Shown piece by piece: positions 1-8,575 of a stretch of 64,000 nucleotides of DNA. Each line of letters begins with the position of its first letter. Position 1 is the first letter of the stretch. The notes under the pieces were generated by a model, which saw only the letters and a list, made by a program, of their open reading frames with translations, had not been told where the DNA came from and did no database searches. The stretch is from Burkholderia sp. SRS-46 (GTDB taxonomy: Bacteria; Pseudomonadota; Gammaproteobacteria; Burkholderiales; Burkholderiaceae), in NCBI RefSeq assembly GCF_004343775.1, contig NZ_PTXL01000005.1, forward strand, positions 62,001 through 126,000, written 5' to 3'. The position numbers and the translations under genes are program-made.

Positions 1-59
1 GACATCACTGTTCTGAACGCAGACGGCAACCGTAGACTGCCTGCGTCCTTCATCGTGGA

Positions 60-2174
60 GTGCCGGCAGTGCGTGACGCAGCAGACCAGACGGCGGCCGT
101 TTCAGCGGCGCCTTCGCGCCTGGGCCGGGCGACGGCCGCCCTGCTCGCGCGCCTTGACATCTTCACGCCGCGCGGCGCGTACGTCGCGCGCTCGATCGCC
201 GCCGCGGCGCTCGCGCTCGGTGTCGCGTACCTGCTGGAGCTGGAGACGCCGTACTCGGCCGCGTCGACCGTGCTGCTCGTGATCAACCCCGTGCAGGGCG
301 CGGTGATCGGCAAGGGCGTGTGGCGCGTCGTCGGCACGCTCGCGGGGATACTCGTCGCGTTCGTGCTGATGGGCTGCTTCGCGCAGCAGCCGCTGCTGTT
401 CATCCTCGGCTTCGGCTTCTGGCTCGGCCTGTGCGTTGCCGGCATGACGCTGCTGCGGCACTTCCGCGCGTCGGGCACGGTGGTCGCCGGCTATACGATC
501 GGCCTCGCGACCTACGGCGCGATGCAGCGCCCGGCGCTGACCTTCGAGCACGTGGTCGGACGCGGCTCGACGGTCGTGATCGGCGTGCTGTGCCTGAGCC
601 TCGTGTCGATGCTGTTCGCGACGCGCGACGTGCGCGCGCGGCTCGAGGCGCTGGTCGCGCGGCTCGCCGCCGCCGCCGCCCGCGCGATCGCCGGCCAGCG
701 CGGCGGCCTCGCGGCCGCGCCCGGCGACGACCAGCGGCTCGCGCTGCTGGCCGGCGTCTACGGCATCGACGACCTGCTCGCGCTCGGCAAGGCCGAATCG
801 GAAGACCTCGCGCAGCGCGCGCGGGCGGTGCGGCACGGGATGGCGTCGCTGTTCGGCGCGCTCGCGGGCGGCACGCCGCCGCTGCCCGCCGACAGCGCGG
901 GCGCCCGCGCGATCGCGCTGCTGCAGCCGCGCCTCGAAGCCGCGTGGCAGGCCGCCGCCGACGCGCTCGACAGCGGCCCGGCCGGCACCGTGCGCGCGCA
1001 CGCGCTGCTCGGCGACGCGCGCCGGCATTTCACGGCGGCACTCGACGCGATCGCGCTCGACGATCCTCGCGACGAAGCGGCCCGCCTGATCGCGGGCGAG
1101 CGCCTGCTCGAACAGATCGACGACTTCCGCGCCGCGCTCGACGGCCTCGCCGAGCTGCGGCGGCCGCGGCCGCGCCACCGGCCCGCGCCGGTGCGCTTTC
1201 ATCGCGACGTGCGCTCGGCCGTGGAGAACGGCGTGCGCTCGATGTGCGCGATCGTGATCACCGGCGTGTTCTGGATCGCCACCGCATGGAACCAGGGCGA
1301 CATGATGCTGCTCGTCGTCGCGCCGTACTGCGCGCTGCTCGCGACGGCCGGCAACCCGGCCGCCGGCGCGAAGGCGTTCATCAAGGGCACGGTCGTAGCG
1401 GTGCCGGCCGCGTTCGTCTGCGCGTTCGGCATCCTGCCGCGCATCGACGGCTTCCCGCTGCTCGTCGTCACGCTCGCGCTGTTCTGGCTGCCCGGCATCT
1501 ATGCGACGAGCGTCCCGAAGACGGCGCTCGCGGGCCTCGCGTACCTCGTCGCGTTCAACACGCTGAACGCGGCGACCAATCCGTTCCGGCCCGACCTCGG
1601 CCTGTTCCTCAACCAGTCGGTCGCCTGGGTGCTCGCGACGTTCATCACGCTGCTCGCGTTCCAGCTGATCCTGCCGCGCAACCTCGCCGCCGACATCGCG
1701 CGGCTGCGCCGCACCATCCGCGACGACACGCTCGCGCTGCTCGCGGGCCGGCAGCCCGCGGCGCCGGAGTGGCAGCAGCGCCAGCAGCACCGGATCGCGC
1801 AGCTCGGCGCACTGCTCGCGAGCCAGCCGGGCGCGATGACGCAGGCCACCGTCGAAGGCCTCGCCGCGCTGCACGTCGGCAAGGAGCTGCTGCGGATCCG
1901 CCGCTTCGTCGCGCACGACGGCCTGCCCGACGCGGCGCGGCAGTGCGCGCGCACCGCGCTCGCGCGGCTCGCGCGCCGCGCGGCGCAGCCCGGGCGGGCG
2001 GCATTGCATGCGCGCCGGGCCGCGCAGGCGCTCGCCCGCTGCGCGGCCGCGCGGCCCGGCCATGACGCCGAGCTGAAACGGCTGATGGCCGCATTCGCCG
2101 ACGTGTACGTGCTGCTGCACACGCACGCCGCGTATTTCACCCCTGCTCCGGAGGCGCTTCGCCGTGCTCAGTGA
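60..2174 (+). CDS. FUSC-family inner-membrane efflux protein (AaeB/fusaric-acid-resistance type)
   Basis: A 704-residue inner-membrane protein with the FUSC architecture: an N-terminal membrane bundle at about residues 45-215, a long soluble region rich in Ala and Arg, and a second membrane bundle at about 395-545 followed by a cytoplasmic tail. Proteins of this family (AaeB, FusC) supply the inner-membrane part of efflux systems for aromatic carboxylates such as p-hydroxybenzoate or fusaric acid. The chosen start is GTG at 60; no ATG lies close upstream inside the window. It overlaps the DUF1656 gene by 11 bases and begins a run of four same-strand genes encoding the rest of a tripartite pump. 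The substrate is not shown by the sequence. The family call is firm; the exact start is less so because the gene lies at the window edge. Confidence 0.9.
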   Translation: MPAVRDAADQTAAVSAAPSRLGRATAALLARLDIFTPRGAYVARSIAAAALALGVAYLLELETPYSAASTVLLVINPVQGAVIGKGVWRVVGTLAGILVAFVLMGCFAQQPLLFILGFGFWLGLCVAGMTLLRHFRASGTVVAGYTIGLATYGAMQRPALTFEHVVGRGSTVVIGVLCLSLVSMLFATRDVRARLEALVARLAAAAARAIAGQRGGLAAAPGDDQRLALLAGVYGIDDLLALGKAESEDLAQRARAVRHGMASLFGALAGGTPPLPADSAGARAIALLQPRLEAAWQAAADALDSGPAGTVRAHALLGDARRHFTAALDAIALDDPRDEAARLIAGERLLEQIDDFRAALDGLAELRRPRPRHRPAPVRFHRDVRSAVENGVRSMCAIVITGVFWIATAWNQGDMMLLVVAPYCALLATAGNPAAGAKAFIKGTVVAVPAAFVCAFGILPRIDGFPLLVVTLALFWLPGIYATSVPKTALAGLAYLVAFNTLNAATNPFRPDLGLFLNQSVAWVLATFITLLAFQLILPRNLAADIARLRRTIRDDTLALLAGRQPAAPEWQQRQQHRIAQLGALLASQPGAMTQATVEGLAALHVGKELLRIRRFVAHDGLPDAARQCARTALARLARRAAQPGRAALHARRAAQALARCAAARPGHDAELKRLMAAFADVYVLLHTHAAYFTPAPEALRRAQ

Positions 2175-2358
2175 ATTCGCCGTGGCGGGCATCTACCTGC
2201 CGCCGTTCTTCGTGTATGCGTGCGCCACCGTGCCGCTCTACATGGCCGTGCGCGCCGCGCTCGCCCGCGCGGGCCTGCTGCGCCGGGTCTGGCACCCGGC
2301 GCTGTTCGAGTTCGCGGTGTCGCTCGTGCTCGTCTCCGCGCTGATCCTTTTTCTTTAG
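2164..2358 (+). CDS. DUF1656 (AaeX-like) small membrane protein
   Basis: A 64-residue protein with two hydrophobic segments (about residues 5-28 and 44-64) and a short basic linker, the standard form of DUF1656/AaeX proteins. These are found almost only between FUSC and HlyD-type genes of aromatic-acid efflux operons; their molecular role is unknown. It starts with GTG at 2164 inside the end of the FUSC gene, so the two are probably translationally coupled. The HlyD gene starts 16 bases downstream. The length and position in the operon make the call secure despite its small size. Confidence 0.88.
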   Translation: MLSEFAVAGIYLPPFFVYACATVPLYMAVRAALARAGLLRRVWHPALFEFAVSLVLVSALILFL

Positions 2359-2374
2359 TTCATCGAATCGCGTC

Positions 2375-3289
2375 ATGTCGCTCAAACCCCTGACCCGTTC
2401 CCTGCTCACGCTCGCCACCGTCGGCCTCGCGATCGCGCTGGTCGCCGCGCTGTGGCGCGCGTACGTGCTCGCCCCCTGGACCCGCGACGGCCGCGTCAGC
2501 GCGCACGTCGTGCGTATCGCGCCGGAAGTGTCGGGCACCGTGATCGAGGTCGCGGTGGTCGACAACCAGCGCGTGTCGAAAGGCGACGTGCTGTACCGGA
2601 TCGACCCGCAGCGCTTCGCGCTCGCCGTCGAGCAGGCCGAGGCGCAGGTCGCGTCGAGCGCCGAGACGGTGCGGCAGAAGCAGGACGAGGCGCGCCGCCG
2701 CACCGGGCTCGACGAGCTCGTGCCGAAGGAGGACATCCAGCGTTCGGGCCGCGCGGTGTCGATCGCGCAGGCCGACCACCGCAAGGCGCTGGCCGCGCTC
2801 GACGTCGCGAAGCTCGATCTCGCCCGCGCGACGCTGCGCGCGCCGGTCGACGGCTACGTCACGCAGTTGCGGCTGCGGCACGGCGACTACGCGGTTGCGG
2901 GCCGGCCCGACATCTCGGTGCTCGATGCGCACAGCTTCTGGATCACCGGCTACTTCGAGGAGACCAAGCTGCGCCGCATCGCGTCGGGCGCGCCCGCGCA
3001 GATCAAGCTGATGGGCTTCGATCCGCTGCTGAGCGGCCACGTGACGAGCATCGGCCGCGGCATCGCCGACGAGAACGGCGCGCTCGACGATCTCGGCCTG
3101 CCGACCGTCAACCCGACCTTCAGCTGGGTGCGGCTCGCGCAGCGCATTCCGGTGCGCATCGAGCTCGATCACGTGCCGGCGAGCGTGCTGCTCGCGGCCG
3201 GCATGACCTGCAGCGTCGAGATCGGCGAGCCGGGCCGCGGCACGACGCCGCGCGGCCGGCTCGCGTCGTGGCTGCATGCTTGGATGTAA
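2375..3289 (+). CDS. HlyD-family periplasmic adaptor of the FUSC efflux system
   Basis: A 304-residue membrane fusion protein (AaeA/EmrA type). It has one N-terminal membrane anchor (about residues 8-28), a split biotinyl-lipoyl-like barrel (residues about 45-90 and 150-190) around a short coiled-coil hairpin, and a C-terminal beta domain. It should bridge the inner-membrane FUSC protein and the outer-membrane channel encoded next. ATG at 2375 lies 16 bases after the DUF1656 stop. The C-terminus (after residue 285) is short and basic. The family is clear; the substrate is unknown. Confidence 0.92.
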   Translation: MSLKPLTRSLLTLATVGLAIALVAALWRAYVLAPWTRDGRVSAHVVRIAPEVSGTVIEVAVVDNQRVSKGDVLYRIDPQRFALAVEQAEAQVASSAETVRQKQDEARRRTGLDELVPKEDIQRSGRAVSIAQADHRKALAALDVAKLDLARATLRAPVDGYVTQLRLRHGDYAVAGRPDISVLDAHSFWITGYFEETKLRRIASGAPAQIKLMGFDPLLSGHVTSIGRGIADENGALDDLGLPTVNPTFSWVRLAQRIPVRIELDHVPASVLLAAGMTCSVEIGEPGRGTTPRGRLASWLHAWM

Positions 3290-3299
3290 GGCGGCTTCG

Positions 3300-4781
3300 A
3301 TGCGACGTTTCCCTTTCCGCCCGATACGCTTGTCCGCCACGCTCGGCTGCGCCGCGTGCGCGGCCGCCCTCGCCGCCTGCACGATGGTCGGCCCCGACTA
3401 CCAGCCGCCGCGGCCGGCGCATCCGCCCGGCTGGATCGAGCGCGGCGGCGACACCGTGCAGACCGATCCCGCGCAGTTGCAGGACTGGTGGCGCGCGTTC
3501 AACGACCCGCTGCTCGATCGCCTGGTCGCGCAGGCGATCGACGGTAACCAGGATCTCGCGATCGCGCGCCAGCGGCTGCTGCAGGCGCGTGCCGAGCGCG
3601 ACCAGGTCACGAGCCGGCTCGGCCCGACCGTCTCCGCCGGCGCGACCGCGAACGCGCAGCGCTCGGCGCGCGCGCTCGACTATCCGCCGGGGATCGGCCA
3701 GTCGCGCACGTATCGGCTCGGCTTCGATGCATCGTGGGAACTCGACCTGTTCGGCGGCACGCGGCGCGCGATCGAATCGGCGGACGCGCAAGTCGACGCG
3801 ATCGACGACGATCGTCACGCGATCCTCGTCAGCCTGCTCGCCGAGCTCGCGTCCGATTACGCGGAACTGCGCGCGACCCAGGCGCGGTTGCGGATCGCGA
3901 CCGACAACGTCGCGAGCCTCGACGCGACACGGCGGCTCACCGAGCGTTCGGAGCGGCACGGCCTCGGCACGTCGTTCGAGGTCGCGCAGGCGCGCGCGGA
4001 GCTCGAACTCGCGCAGGCCGCGCTGCCGCCGCTGCGAGCGAATGCCGCGCGGCTCACGCATGCGATCGGCGTGCTGACGGGCGGCTTTCCGGGCGCGCTG
4101 CGCGACGCGCTGTCCGCGCCCGGCGCGACCTTGCCGGTCGCGCCGACATTGCCGCTCACGCTGCCGTCGGACGTGATCCGCGAGCGGCCGGACATCCGCG
4201 CGGCGGAGCGGCGCTTCGCGGCCGCCACCGCGCAGATCGGCGTCGCGCGCGCCGAGCAGTTTCCGCATTTCGCGATTCCGCTGAGCGTCGGCACCACCGC
4301 GAGCCTCGTGCAGGACCTGTTCTCCAGCGCGAGCATCGCGTGGTCGGTCGCGCTCGAAGGCACGCAGCTGCTCTACGACGGCGGCCGCGCGCAAGCCGGC
4401 GTCAGCGCCGCGCGGGCCGCGGCCGAAGCGGCGCGGCTCGCGTACGAGCAGCGCATTCGCGGCGCGTTTCGCGAGGTCGAGGACGCGCTCACCGAAATCG
4501 ATGCGGAGCGCGACCGGCAGACGGCGCTCGTCGCGGCGGTCGGCAGCAGCCAGGATGCGCAATCGCGCGCGACGCGGCTGTACCACAACGGCCTCAGCGA
4601 ATACCTGTCGGTGCTCATCGCGCAGCGCGCGACCTACCGCGCCCGCGACGCGCTCGCACTCAGCCAGCTCGCGCAGGTGCAGGGCGTGATCGCGCTGTAC
4701 AAGGCGCTCGGCGCCGGCTGGCGCCGCGATGCGCCGGTCGCGCAGGCCGGCGGCCCGGCGCCGCCGGCGCCCGCGCGGTGA
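3300..4781 (+). CDS. NodT-family outer-membrane efflux lipoprotein
   Basis: An outer-membrane factor of the OprM/NodT type, 493 residues from ATG 3300. The mature protein should start at a lipobox Cys at residue 27 (L-A-A-C). Two repeats of the outer-membrane efflux domain follow, with the usual long helices rich in Ala, Glu and Arg, and a family motif around V-I-x-E-R-P-D-I-R-A-A-E. An upstream in-frame ATG at 3276 overlaps the HlyD gene, but starting there would place nine extra residues before a complete lipoprotein signal peptide, so 3300 is preferred. It completes the tripartite pump encoded from 60 onward. Confidence 0.92.
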   Translation: MRRFPFRPIRLSATLGCAACAAALAACTMVGPDYQPPRPAHPPGWIERGGDTVQTDPAQLQDWWRAFNDPLLDRLVAQAIDGNQDLAIARQRLLQARAERDQVTSRLGPTVSAGATANAQRSARALDYPPGIGQSRTYRLGFDASWELDLFGGTRRAIESADAQVDAIDDDRHAILVSLLAELASDYAELRATQARLRIATDNVASLDATRRLTERSERHGLGTSFEVAQARAELELAQAALPPLRANAARLTHAIGVLTGGFPGALRDALSAPGATLPVAPTLPLTLPSDVIRERPDIRAAERRFAAATAQIGVARAEQFPHFAIPLSVGTTASLVQDLFSSASIAWSVALEGTQLLYDGGRAQAGVSAARAAAEAARLAYEQRIRGAFREVEDALTEIDAERDRQTALVAAVGSSQDAQSRATRLYHNGLSEYLSVLIAQRATYRARDALALSQLAQVQGVIALYKALGAGWRRDAPVAQAGGPAPPAPAR

Positions 4782-4830
4782 CGCGCGTCGCGCGGGCCTT
4801 CCCATCGTCACGCTGCATCGGAACATTGCC

Positions 4831-5259
4831 ATGACACTCGATCCGCAGGATTTCATCGTCCACGACATCAACCGGTTTCCGTTCTGCGTGTTTCGCGCGC
4901 AAGCCGCGACACCCGGCTACGCGCCGCAGTGGGAAACGGAAATCGACGCGCTGACGCGCCACGGCGCGCCGTTCGTCGTCGTGTACGTATCGTTCGACGC
5001 CGACGAGACGCACGACGACCGCAGGCATCGCGCGATCTGGCTGAAACGGAACAAGGCCGCGCTCGGCGCGGTGTGCAAGGCGCTGATCAGCGTCGAGCCG
5101 GATCCCGGGCGGCGCGCGTGGATCGCGTCGCAGGCCGAGGTGGCCGTCAAGGCGTTCGGGATTCCGCACGAAGCCGTCGCGTCGCTCGACGAAGCCGTCG
5201 CGCTCGCCGCGCGGCTGACCGGCACGGGCGACGCGGCACCGCAGGGTCGCCCGGCATGA
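4831..5259 (+). CDS. Hypothetical protein downstream of the efflux operon
   Basis: A 142-residue soluble protein with no signal peptide or membrane segment; I do not recognise the family. It is acidic to neutral, contains a hydrophobic strand pattern near residues 45-56 (F-V-V-V-Y-V), and ends in a low-complexity tail. The open frame extends further upstream, but those residues are Arg-rich antisense-like sequence inside the efflux gene, so ATG 4831 is preferred. It follows the NodT gene by 49 bases on the same strand and may be the last gene of that operon. Codon use matches its neighbours. Confidence 0.7.
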   Translation: MTLDPQDFIVHDINRFPFCVFRAQAATPGYAPQWETEIDALTRHGAPFVVVYVSFDADETHDDRRHRAIWLKRNKAALGAVCKALISVEPDPGRRAWIASQAEVAVKAFGIPHEAVASLDEAVALAARLTGTGDAAPQGRPA

Positions 5260-5457
5260 TGCGCGCGGCGGCCCTGCGCGCGGACGCGGCGACGCCCGGC
5301 CACCGGCGGCGGCGCGAACGCGCGCCCACCGTGCGCCGCCGGCACCTGCCGGCAACGGCGACGCGTCGGCGCATGCCGGCCACGCGGGCGACGTTCATCG
5401 TGTTTGCGCCGCAATCGTGGATGCACTGACGCTTCGGCGGCGGCGCATCGGCCATGC

Positions 5458-5471
5458 GTGACATGTGTCAC
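5458..5471. promoter_or_regulatory. Inverted repeat upstream of the DOPA-dioxygenase-like gene
   Basis: GTGACA and TGTCAC are separated by two bases, about 78 bases before the ATG at 5549. The geometry fits a small dimeric regulator site, but no regulator gene lies beside it, so this is only a candidate operator. Confidence 0.25.
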
Positions 5472-5548
5472 TGCAGGCCGCGCCGCACGGCGCGATAATG
5501 GCGCTCCGGCCGCCGCCGATGCGACGGCGCACCTACTCATCGCCCATC

Positions 5549-5914
5549 ATGCAAGCACACGCCACTTCCCTCGACGTCGCCGCCATCGGCAGCTGGCACG
5601 CGCACGTCTATTTCGATGCCGCGAGCCGCGACGCGGCCTGGGCATTCCGGCAGATCGTCGAGCAGCGGTTCGGCGCGATCATCGAGCTCGGCCGCTTCCA
5701 CGAGCGCCTCGTCGGCCCACATCCGGCGTGGTCGTATCAGATCGCGTTCGCCGCGCCCCATTTCGACGAAATCGTGCCGTGGCTCGTGCTGAACCACGGC
5801 GCGCTCGACCTCTTCCTGCATCCGAACACCGGCGACGACCTGCGCGACCATCGCGATTCGGCCGTGTGGATCGGGAAATCGTATGCGCTGAACCTCGACG
5901 CGCTGGCGGGATAA
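5549..5914 (+). CDS. DOPA 4,5-dioxygenase family protein
   Basis: A 121-residue protein matching the DOPA 4,5-dioxygenase-like family in its histidine-rich pattern: W-H-A-H-V-Y-F near residue 16-22, H-E-R-L-V-G-P-H-P near 52-60, and L-F-L-H-P-N-T-G-D-D near 87-96. Fungal and plant relatives open the ring of DOPA; bacterial members are mostly uncharacterised and may act on other catechols. ATG 5549 is preferred to GTG 5465, which lies in non-coding-like sequence and overlaps an inverted repeat. It stands alone, with about 290 bases before it and 126 after it. Confidence 0.82.
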   Translation: MQAHATSLDVAAIGSWHAHVYFDAASRDAAWAFRQIVEQRFGAIIELGRFHERLVGPHPAWSYQIAFAAPHFDEIVPWLVLNHGALDLFLHPNTGDDLRDHRDSAVWIGKSYALNLDALAG

Positions 5915-6040
5915 GCCCTGTCGCGCGAGCGTCACCGGCGGCGGCTGCGCGTCATCATCCACGCTTCAGCCTGTCGTGAAACTTCCGCCGGCCACGCGTC
6001 GCTAGAGTGGATGCCGTGATCGACCTTCCGGGAATCCGCC

Positions 6041-6481
6041 ATGACGCACACCGACGCCGATAGCCGGCGCATCTACGAGGGCTGGCATGCGGCCGTCGTC
6101 GCCCGCGACCTCGACGCGCTGATGTCGCTCTACGCGGACGATGCGCTGCTGGAGACGCCGCTGGTCGTTGCCACGTTGCCCGGGCGCGGCTCCGGCGTGC
6201 TGCACGGCAAAGCCGCGATCGGCGAGTTCTTCGCGGCGGGCTTGCGCAATCCGCGGAGCAAGCTCGGGCGCTGGTACAGAACGGGGCAGTTCTTCGCCAA
6301 CGGCCGGCAACTCACGTGGGAGTACCCGCGCGAAACGCCGGACGGCGATCAGGTCGATCTCGTCGAGGTAATGGATATCCGCGACGGGCTGATCGCGCAT
6401 CACCGCGTCTACTGGGGATGGGTCGGCTTCATGGCGCTGCGGCACGTCGCGCCGGTCACGCGACGTACATCGCCACACTGA
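6041..6481 (+). CDS. SnoaL-like / NTF2-like fold protein
   Basis: A 146-residue protein of the nuclear transport factor 2 fold, with the usual start (an amphipathic helix, then D-L-D-A-L-M-S-L-Y-A-D-D-A) and a cone-shaped beta sheet. Members include polyketide cyclases, ketosteroid isomerases and many stress proteins, so the reaction cannot be read from the sequence. The last residues overlap the 3' end of the convergent TrhA gene by 26 bases. The start at ATG 6041 follows a weak purine-rich stretch. Confidence 0.75.
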   Translation: MTHTDADSRRIYEGWHAAVVARDLDALMSLYADDALLETPLVVATLPGRGSGVLHGKAAIGEFFAAGLRNPRSKLGRWYRTGQFFANGRQLTWEYPRETPDGDQVDLVEVMDIRDGLIAHHRVYWGWVGFMALRHVAPVTRRTSPH

Positions 6482-7076
6482 CGAACTGGCAAAGGCTGCC
6501 CGCCAGCACGAACAGGTGCCAGATTCCGTGCCCGTGGCGAATGCGTTCGTCGTTGATGAAGAAATAGATCCCCACGCTGTAGATGACGCCGCCGGCCACG
6601 AGCCACGCAGTGCCCACCGGCGGCAACGCGTGAACCAGCGGACGAATCGCCACGAGCGCGAGCCAGCCCATCAGCACATACAGCACCATCGACACGATGC
6701 GGGTGCGCCGCCCGAGCGTGAGTTCCTGCGCGATGCCCAGCGCGGCGAGCCCCCAGCTCACGCCGAACAGCGACCAGCCCCACGGGCCGCGCAACGTGAC
6801 GAGCGTGAACGGCGTATAGCTGCCGGCGATCAGCAGGTAGATCGCCGAGTGGTCGCACTTCTGCAGGATCGCTTTCAGGCGCGGGTTGCGCACGCTGTGG
6901 TAAAGCGTCGAAATCGCATAGAGCATGCACAGCATCGCGCCATAGACGCTGAAGCTCACCACCTTGTAGGGGTCGCCCGCGAGCGCGCCCATCGTCACGA
7001 GTGCCGCCAGTCCCACCATCGACAGCACCGCGCCGACGAGATGGGTAATGCTGTTGAAACGTTCACCGGCATGCAC
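6456..7076 (-). CDS. trhA: Hemolysin III / TrhA family membrane protein
   Basis: A 206-residue integral membrane protein with seven hydrophobic segments and the motifs of the PAQR/HlyIII family: E-R-F-N-S-I-T-H-L near the start, S-x-x-Y-H-S near residue 60, D-H-S-A-I-Y near 75-80, and G-H-G-I-W-H-L-F-V near the C-terminus. These His and Asp residues form the metal site of the family. TrhA of E. coli helps keep membrane lipid composition balanced; the name hemolysin is historical. The start is GTG 7076, preceded on the minus strand by a strong AGGAGG five bases away. The gene is convergent with the SnoaL-like gene. Confidence 0.9.
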   Translation of the reverse strand: MHAGERFNSITHLVGAVLSMVGLAALVTMGALAGDPYKVVSFSVYGAMLCMLYAISTLYHSVRNPRLKAILQKCDHSAIYLLIAGSYTPFTLVTLRGPWGWSLFGVSWGLAALGIAQELTLGRRTRIVSMVLYVLMGWLALVAIRPLVHALPPVGTAWLVAGGVIYSVGIYFFINDERIRHGHGIWHLFVLAGSLCQFVSVAMYVA

Positions 7077-7192
7077 GACGTCGTCCTCCTATGCGGGTTC
7101 ATCCGGGTAAATGGGTCAATGATATCGCCCGGGGACGCAACCGGACGCGGCCACAAACCCGCCACGACGACATCCGTCACGCCTTTCTCAAA

Positions 7193-7201
7193 AATTTACA
7201 A
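7193..7201. promoter_or_regulatory. AATTTAYAA motif upstream of the hydrolase gene
   Basis: AATTTACAA lies in an unusually AT-rich patch (about 7180-7240) that probably holds the promoter of the hydrolase-RidA pair. The same nonamer with T for C occurs before the GntR gene and before the porin gene of this cluster. Confidence 0.25.
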
Positions 7202-7290
7202 ATTCTTCTCATTCAAATATATTTTGTTTTTTTACATCCGAGTGCGTCGTCAGCAGCCGAACGTCGCCGAGGGCGAACACCCGAACCCAG

Positions 7291-8172
7291 ATGAGCAAGC
7301 AATCCTCCCTTTCCGTCGACGCGCAACCGCCCTTGCCTCTCCAGGCTGCGATCGACTATGAGCAAACCGTGCTGAGCTGGTCGGCCGATATCCCGCCCGG
7401 CGTCGTCGCGATTCGCGATCGCCACTATGGTGATGACCTCCAGCACCGCTACGACGTATTCACGACCGATCGACTGAAAAACGCGCCGATCCTGGTGTTC
7501 TGGCATGGCGGCGGCTGGACGAACGGATACAAGGAGTACGTATCGTTTCTCGCGTCGACGGTAACCGGCCTCGGCATGGTTCTGGTCGCGCCGACCTACC
7601 GGCTCGCGTCCCGGCATCGGCTTCCGGCCGCGTTCGACGACGCCGCCGCCTTGCTCGCGCACCTGCCCGGCGCAGCGCCCCAATGGGGCGGCGATTCCGG
7701 CCGCCTGTATCTGGCCGGGCATTCCGCGGGCGGCGCGGTCGCCGCAATGGCGGCACTGCGCGTGCACGCGCTGCGAACTGCCGGCGGATCACCGCAAGCC
7801 GTGCGAGGCTGCCTGCCGATCAGTGGCGTGATGGATCTCTGTCATCCGAGCCCGTTGCCCGGCAGCCTGGAGGAACGCGCATACACGATGCTGCTCGATG
7901 ACCCGGAGCACGATTCGGCGATGAGCGCGTTGTGCTGGGCGGCCGCTTGCAATGTGCCGATGGTGCTGAACTACGGGCAATACGACAGCGAACGCGTGAT
8001 CCGCTCGAACCGGCGCATGCATGCGCTGCTCGAGCAAGCCAATCCGCACGGCCTGTTTCGCTGCCACGAACACCCGGCCGAAGACCATTTCCAGACGCAT
8101 ACCGCGTTGCGCAATCCATCGCATCCGTGGTTCGCGAGGCTTGCCCATCTTGTCGAGGAGACGTCGAATTGA
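7291..8172 (+). CDS. Alpha/beta hydrolase, kynurenine-formamidase/esterase-like
   Basis: A 293-residue alpha/beta hydrolase. It shows the oxyanion-hole motif H-G-G-G-W near residues 70-74 and the nucleophile elbow G-H-S-A-G-G near 145-150; a C-terminal acidic residue and His (near 245-275) complete the likely triad. The HGGGW form is shared with kynurenine formamidases and carboxylesterases of the same branch. Its stop overlaps the TTG start of the RidA gene, so the two are translated together. The ATG at 7291 lacks a clear Shine-Dalgarno. An AT-rich stretch at 7190-7240 lies upstream. It opens a catabolic cluster of unknown substrate. Confidence 0.85.
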   Translation: MSKQSSLSVDAQPPLPLQAAIDYEQTVLSWSADIPPGVVAIRDRHYGDDLQHRYDVFTTDRLKNAPILVFWHGGGWTNGYKEYVSFLASTVTGLGMVLVAPTYRLASRHRLPAAFDDAAALLAHLPGAAPQWGGDSGRLYLAGHSAGGAVAAMAALRVHALRTAGGSPQAVRGCLPISGVMDLCHPSPLPGSLEERAYTMLLDDPEHDSAMSALCWAAACNVPMVLNYGQYDSERVIRSNRRMHALLEQANPHGLFRCHEHPAEDHFQTHTALRNPSHPWFARLAHLVEETSN

Positions 8173-8555
8173 AAGAAGCAGTGGACATCGGATTGCCCGA
8201 ACCCGCACAGCCCTTTTCGTGGGCGGTCAAGGCCGCGGGCCTGCTCTTCACCGCGCAGGGGCCGGTGCGCAGCGACGGTTCGCTCGACACCGGCGATATC
8301 GCGACGCAGGCGCGCCTCACGTTTCAGAATCTGAAGGCCTCGGCCGAAGCGGCCGGCGCGGATCTGTCGTGCGTCGCACAGGTTCTGGTCACGCTATTGG
8401 ATGCCGACGACGTGCCGGTGGTCGACCGGATCTATCGCGAGTTCTTCTCTGCCCCGTATCCGAACCGGTCGACCGTGATCGCCAGCGCGCTGGTCGCGCC
8501 GTCGATGCGCATCGAAATCGTCGCGTATATCGCGTTGCCGCCCGCTCGCGGCTAG
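8169..8555 (+). CDS. RidA/YjgF family protein
   Basis: A 128-residue member of the RidA (YjgF/YER057c/UK114) family, which forms trimers and hydrolyses reactive enamine or imine intermediates; some members act on other amides. The ending S-M-R-I-E-I-V-A-Y-I-A is the typical C-terminal strand, with Arg near residue 114 as the expected carboxylate-binding residue. The start is TTG 8169, overlapping the hydrolase stop; a GAGGAG sits eight bases upstream, which decides for TTG over the GTG at 8181. Its partner hydrolase suggests a step producing an unstable amino product. Confidence 0.85.
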   Translation: MKEAVDIGLPEPAQPFSWAVKAAGLLFTAQGPVRSDGSLDTGDIATQARLTFQNLKASAEAAGADLSCVAQVLVTLLDADDVPVVDRIYREFFSAPYPNRSTVIASALVAPSMRIEIVAYIALPPARG

Positions 8556-8575
8556 GTTCCCGCCCCGCGTTGCCG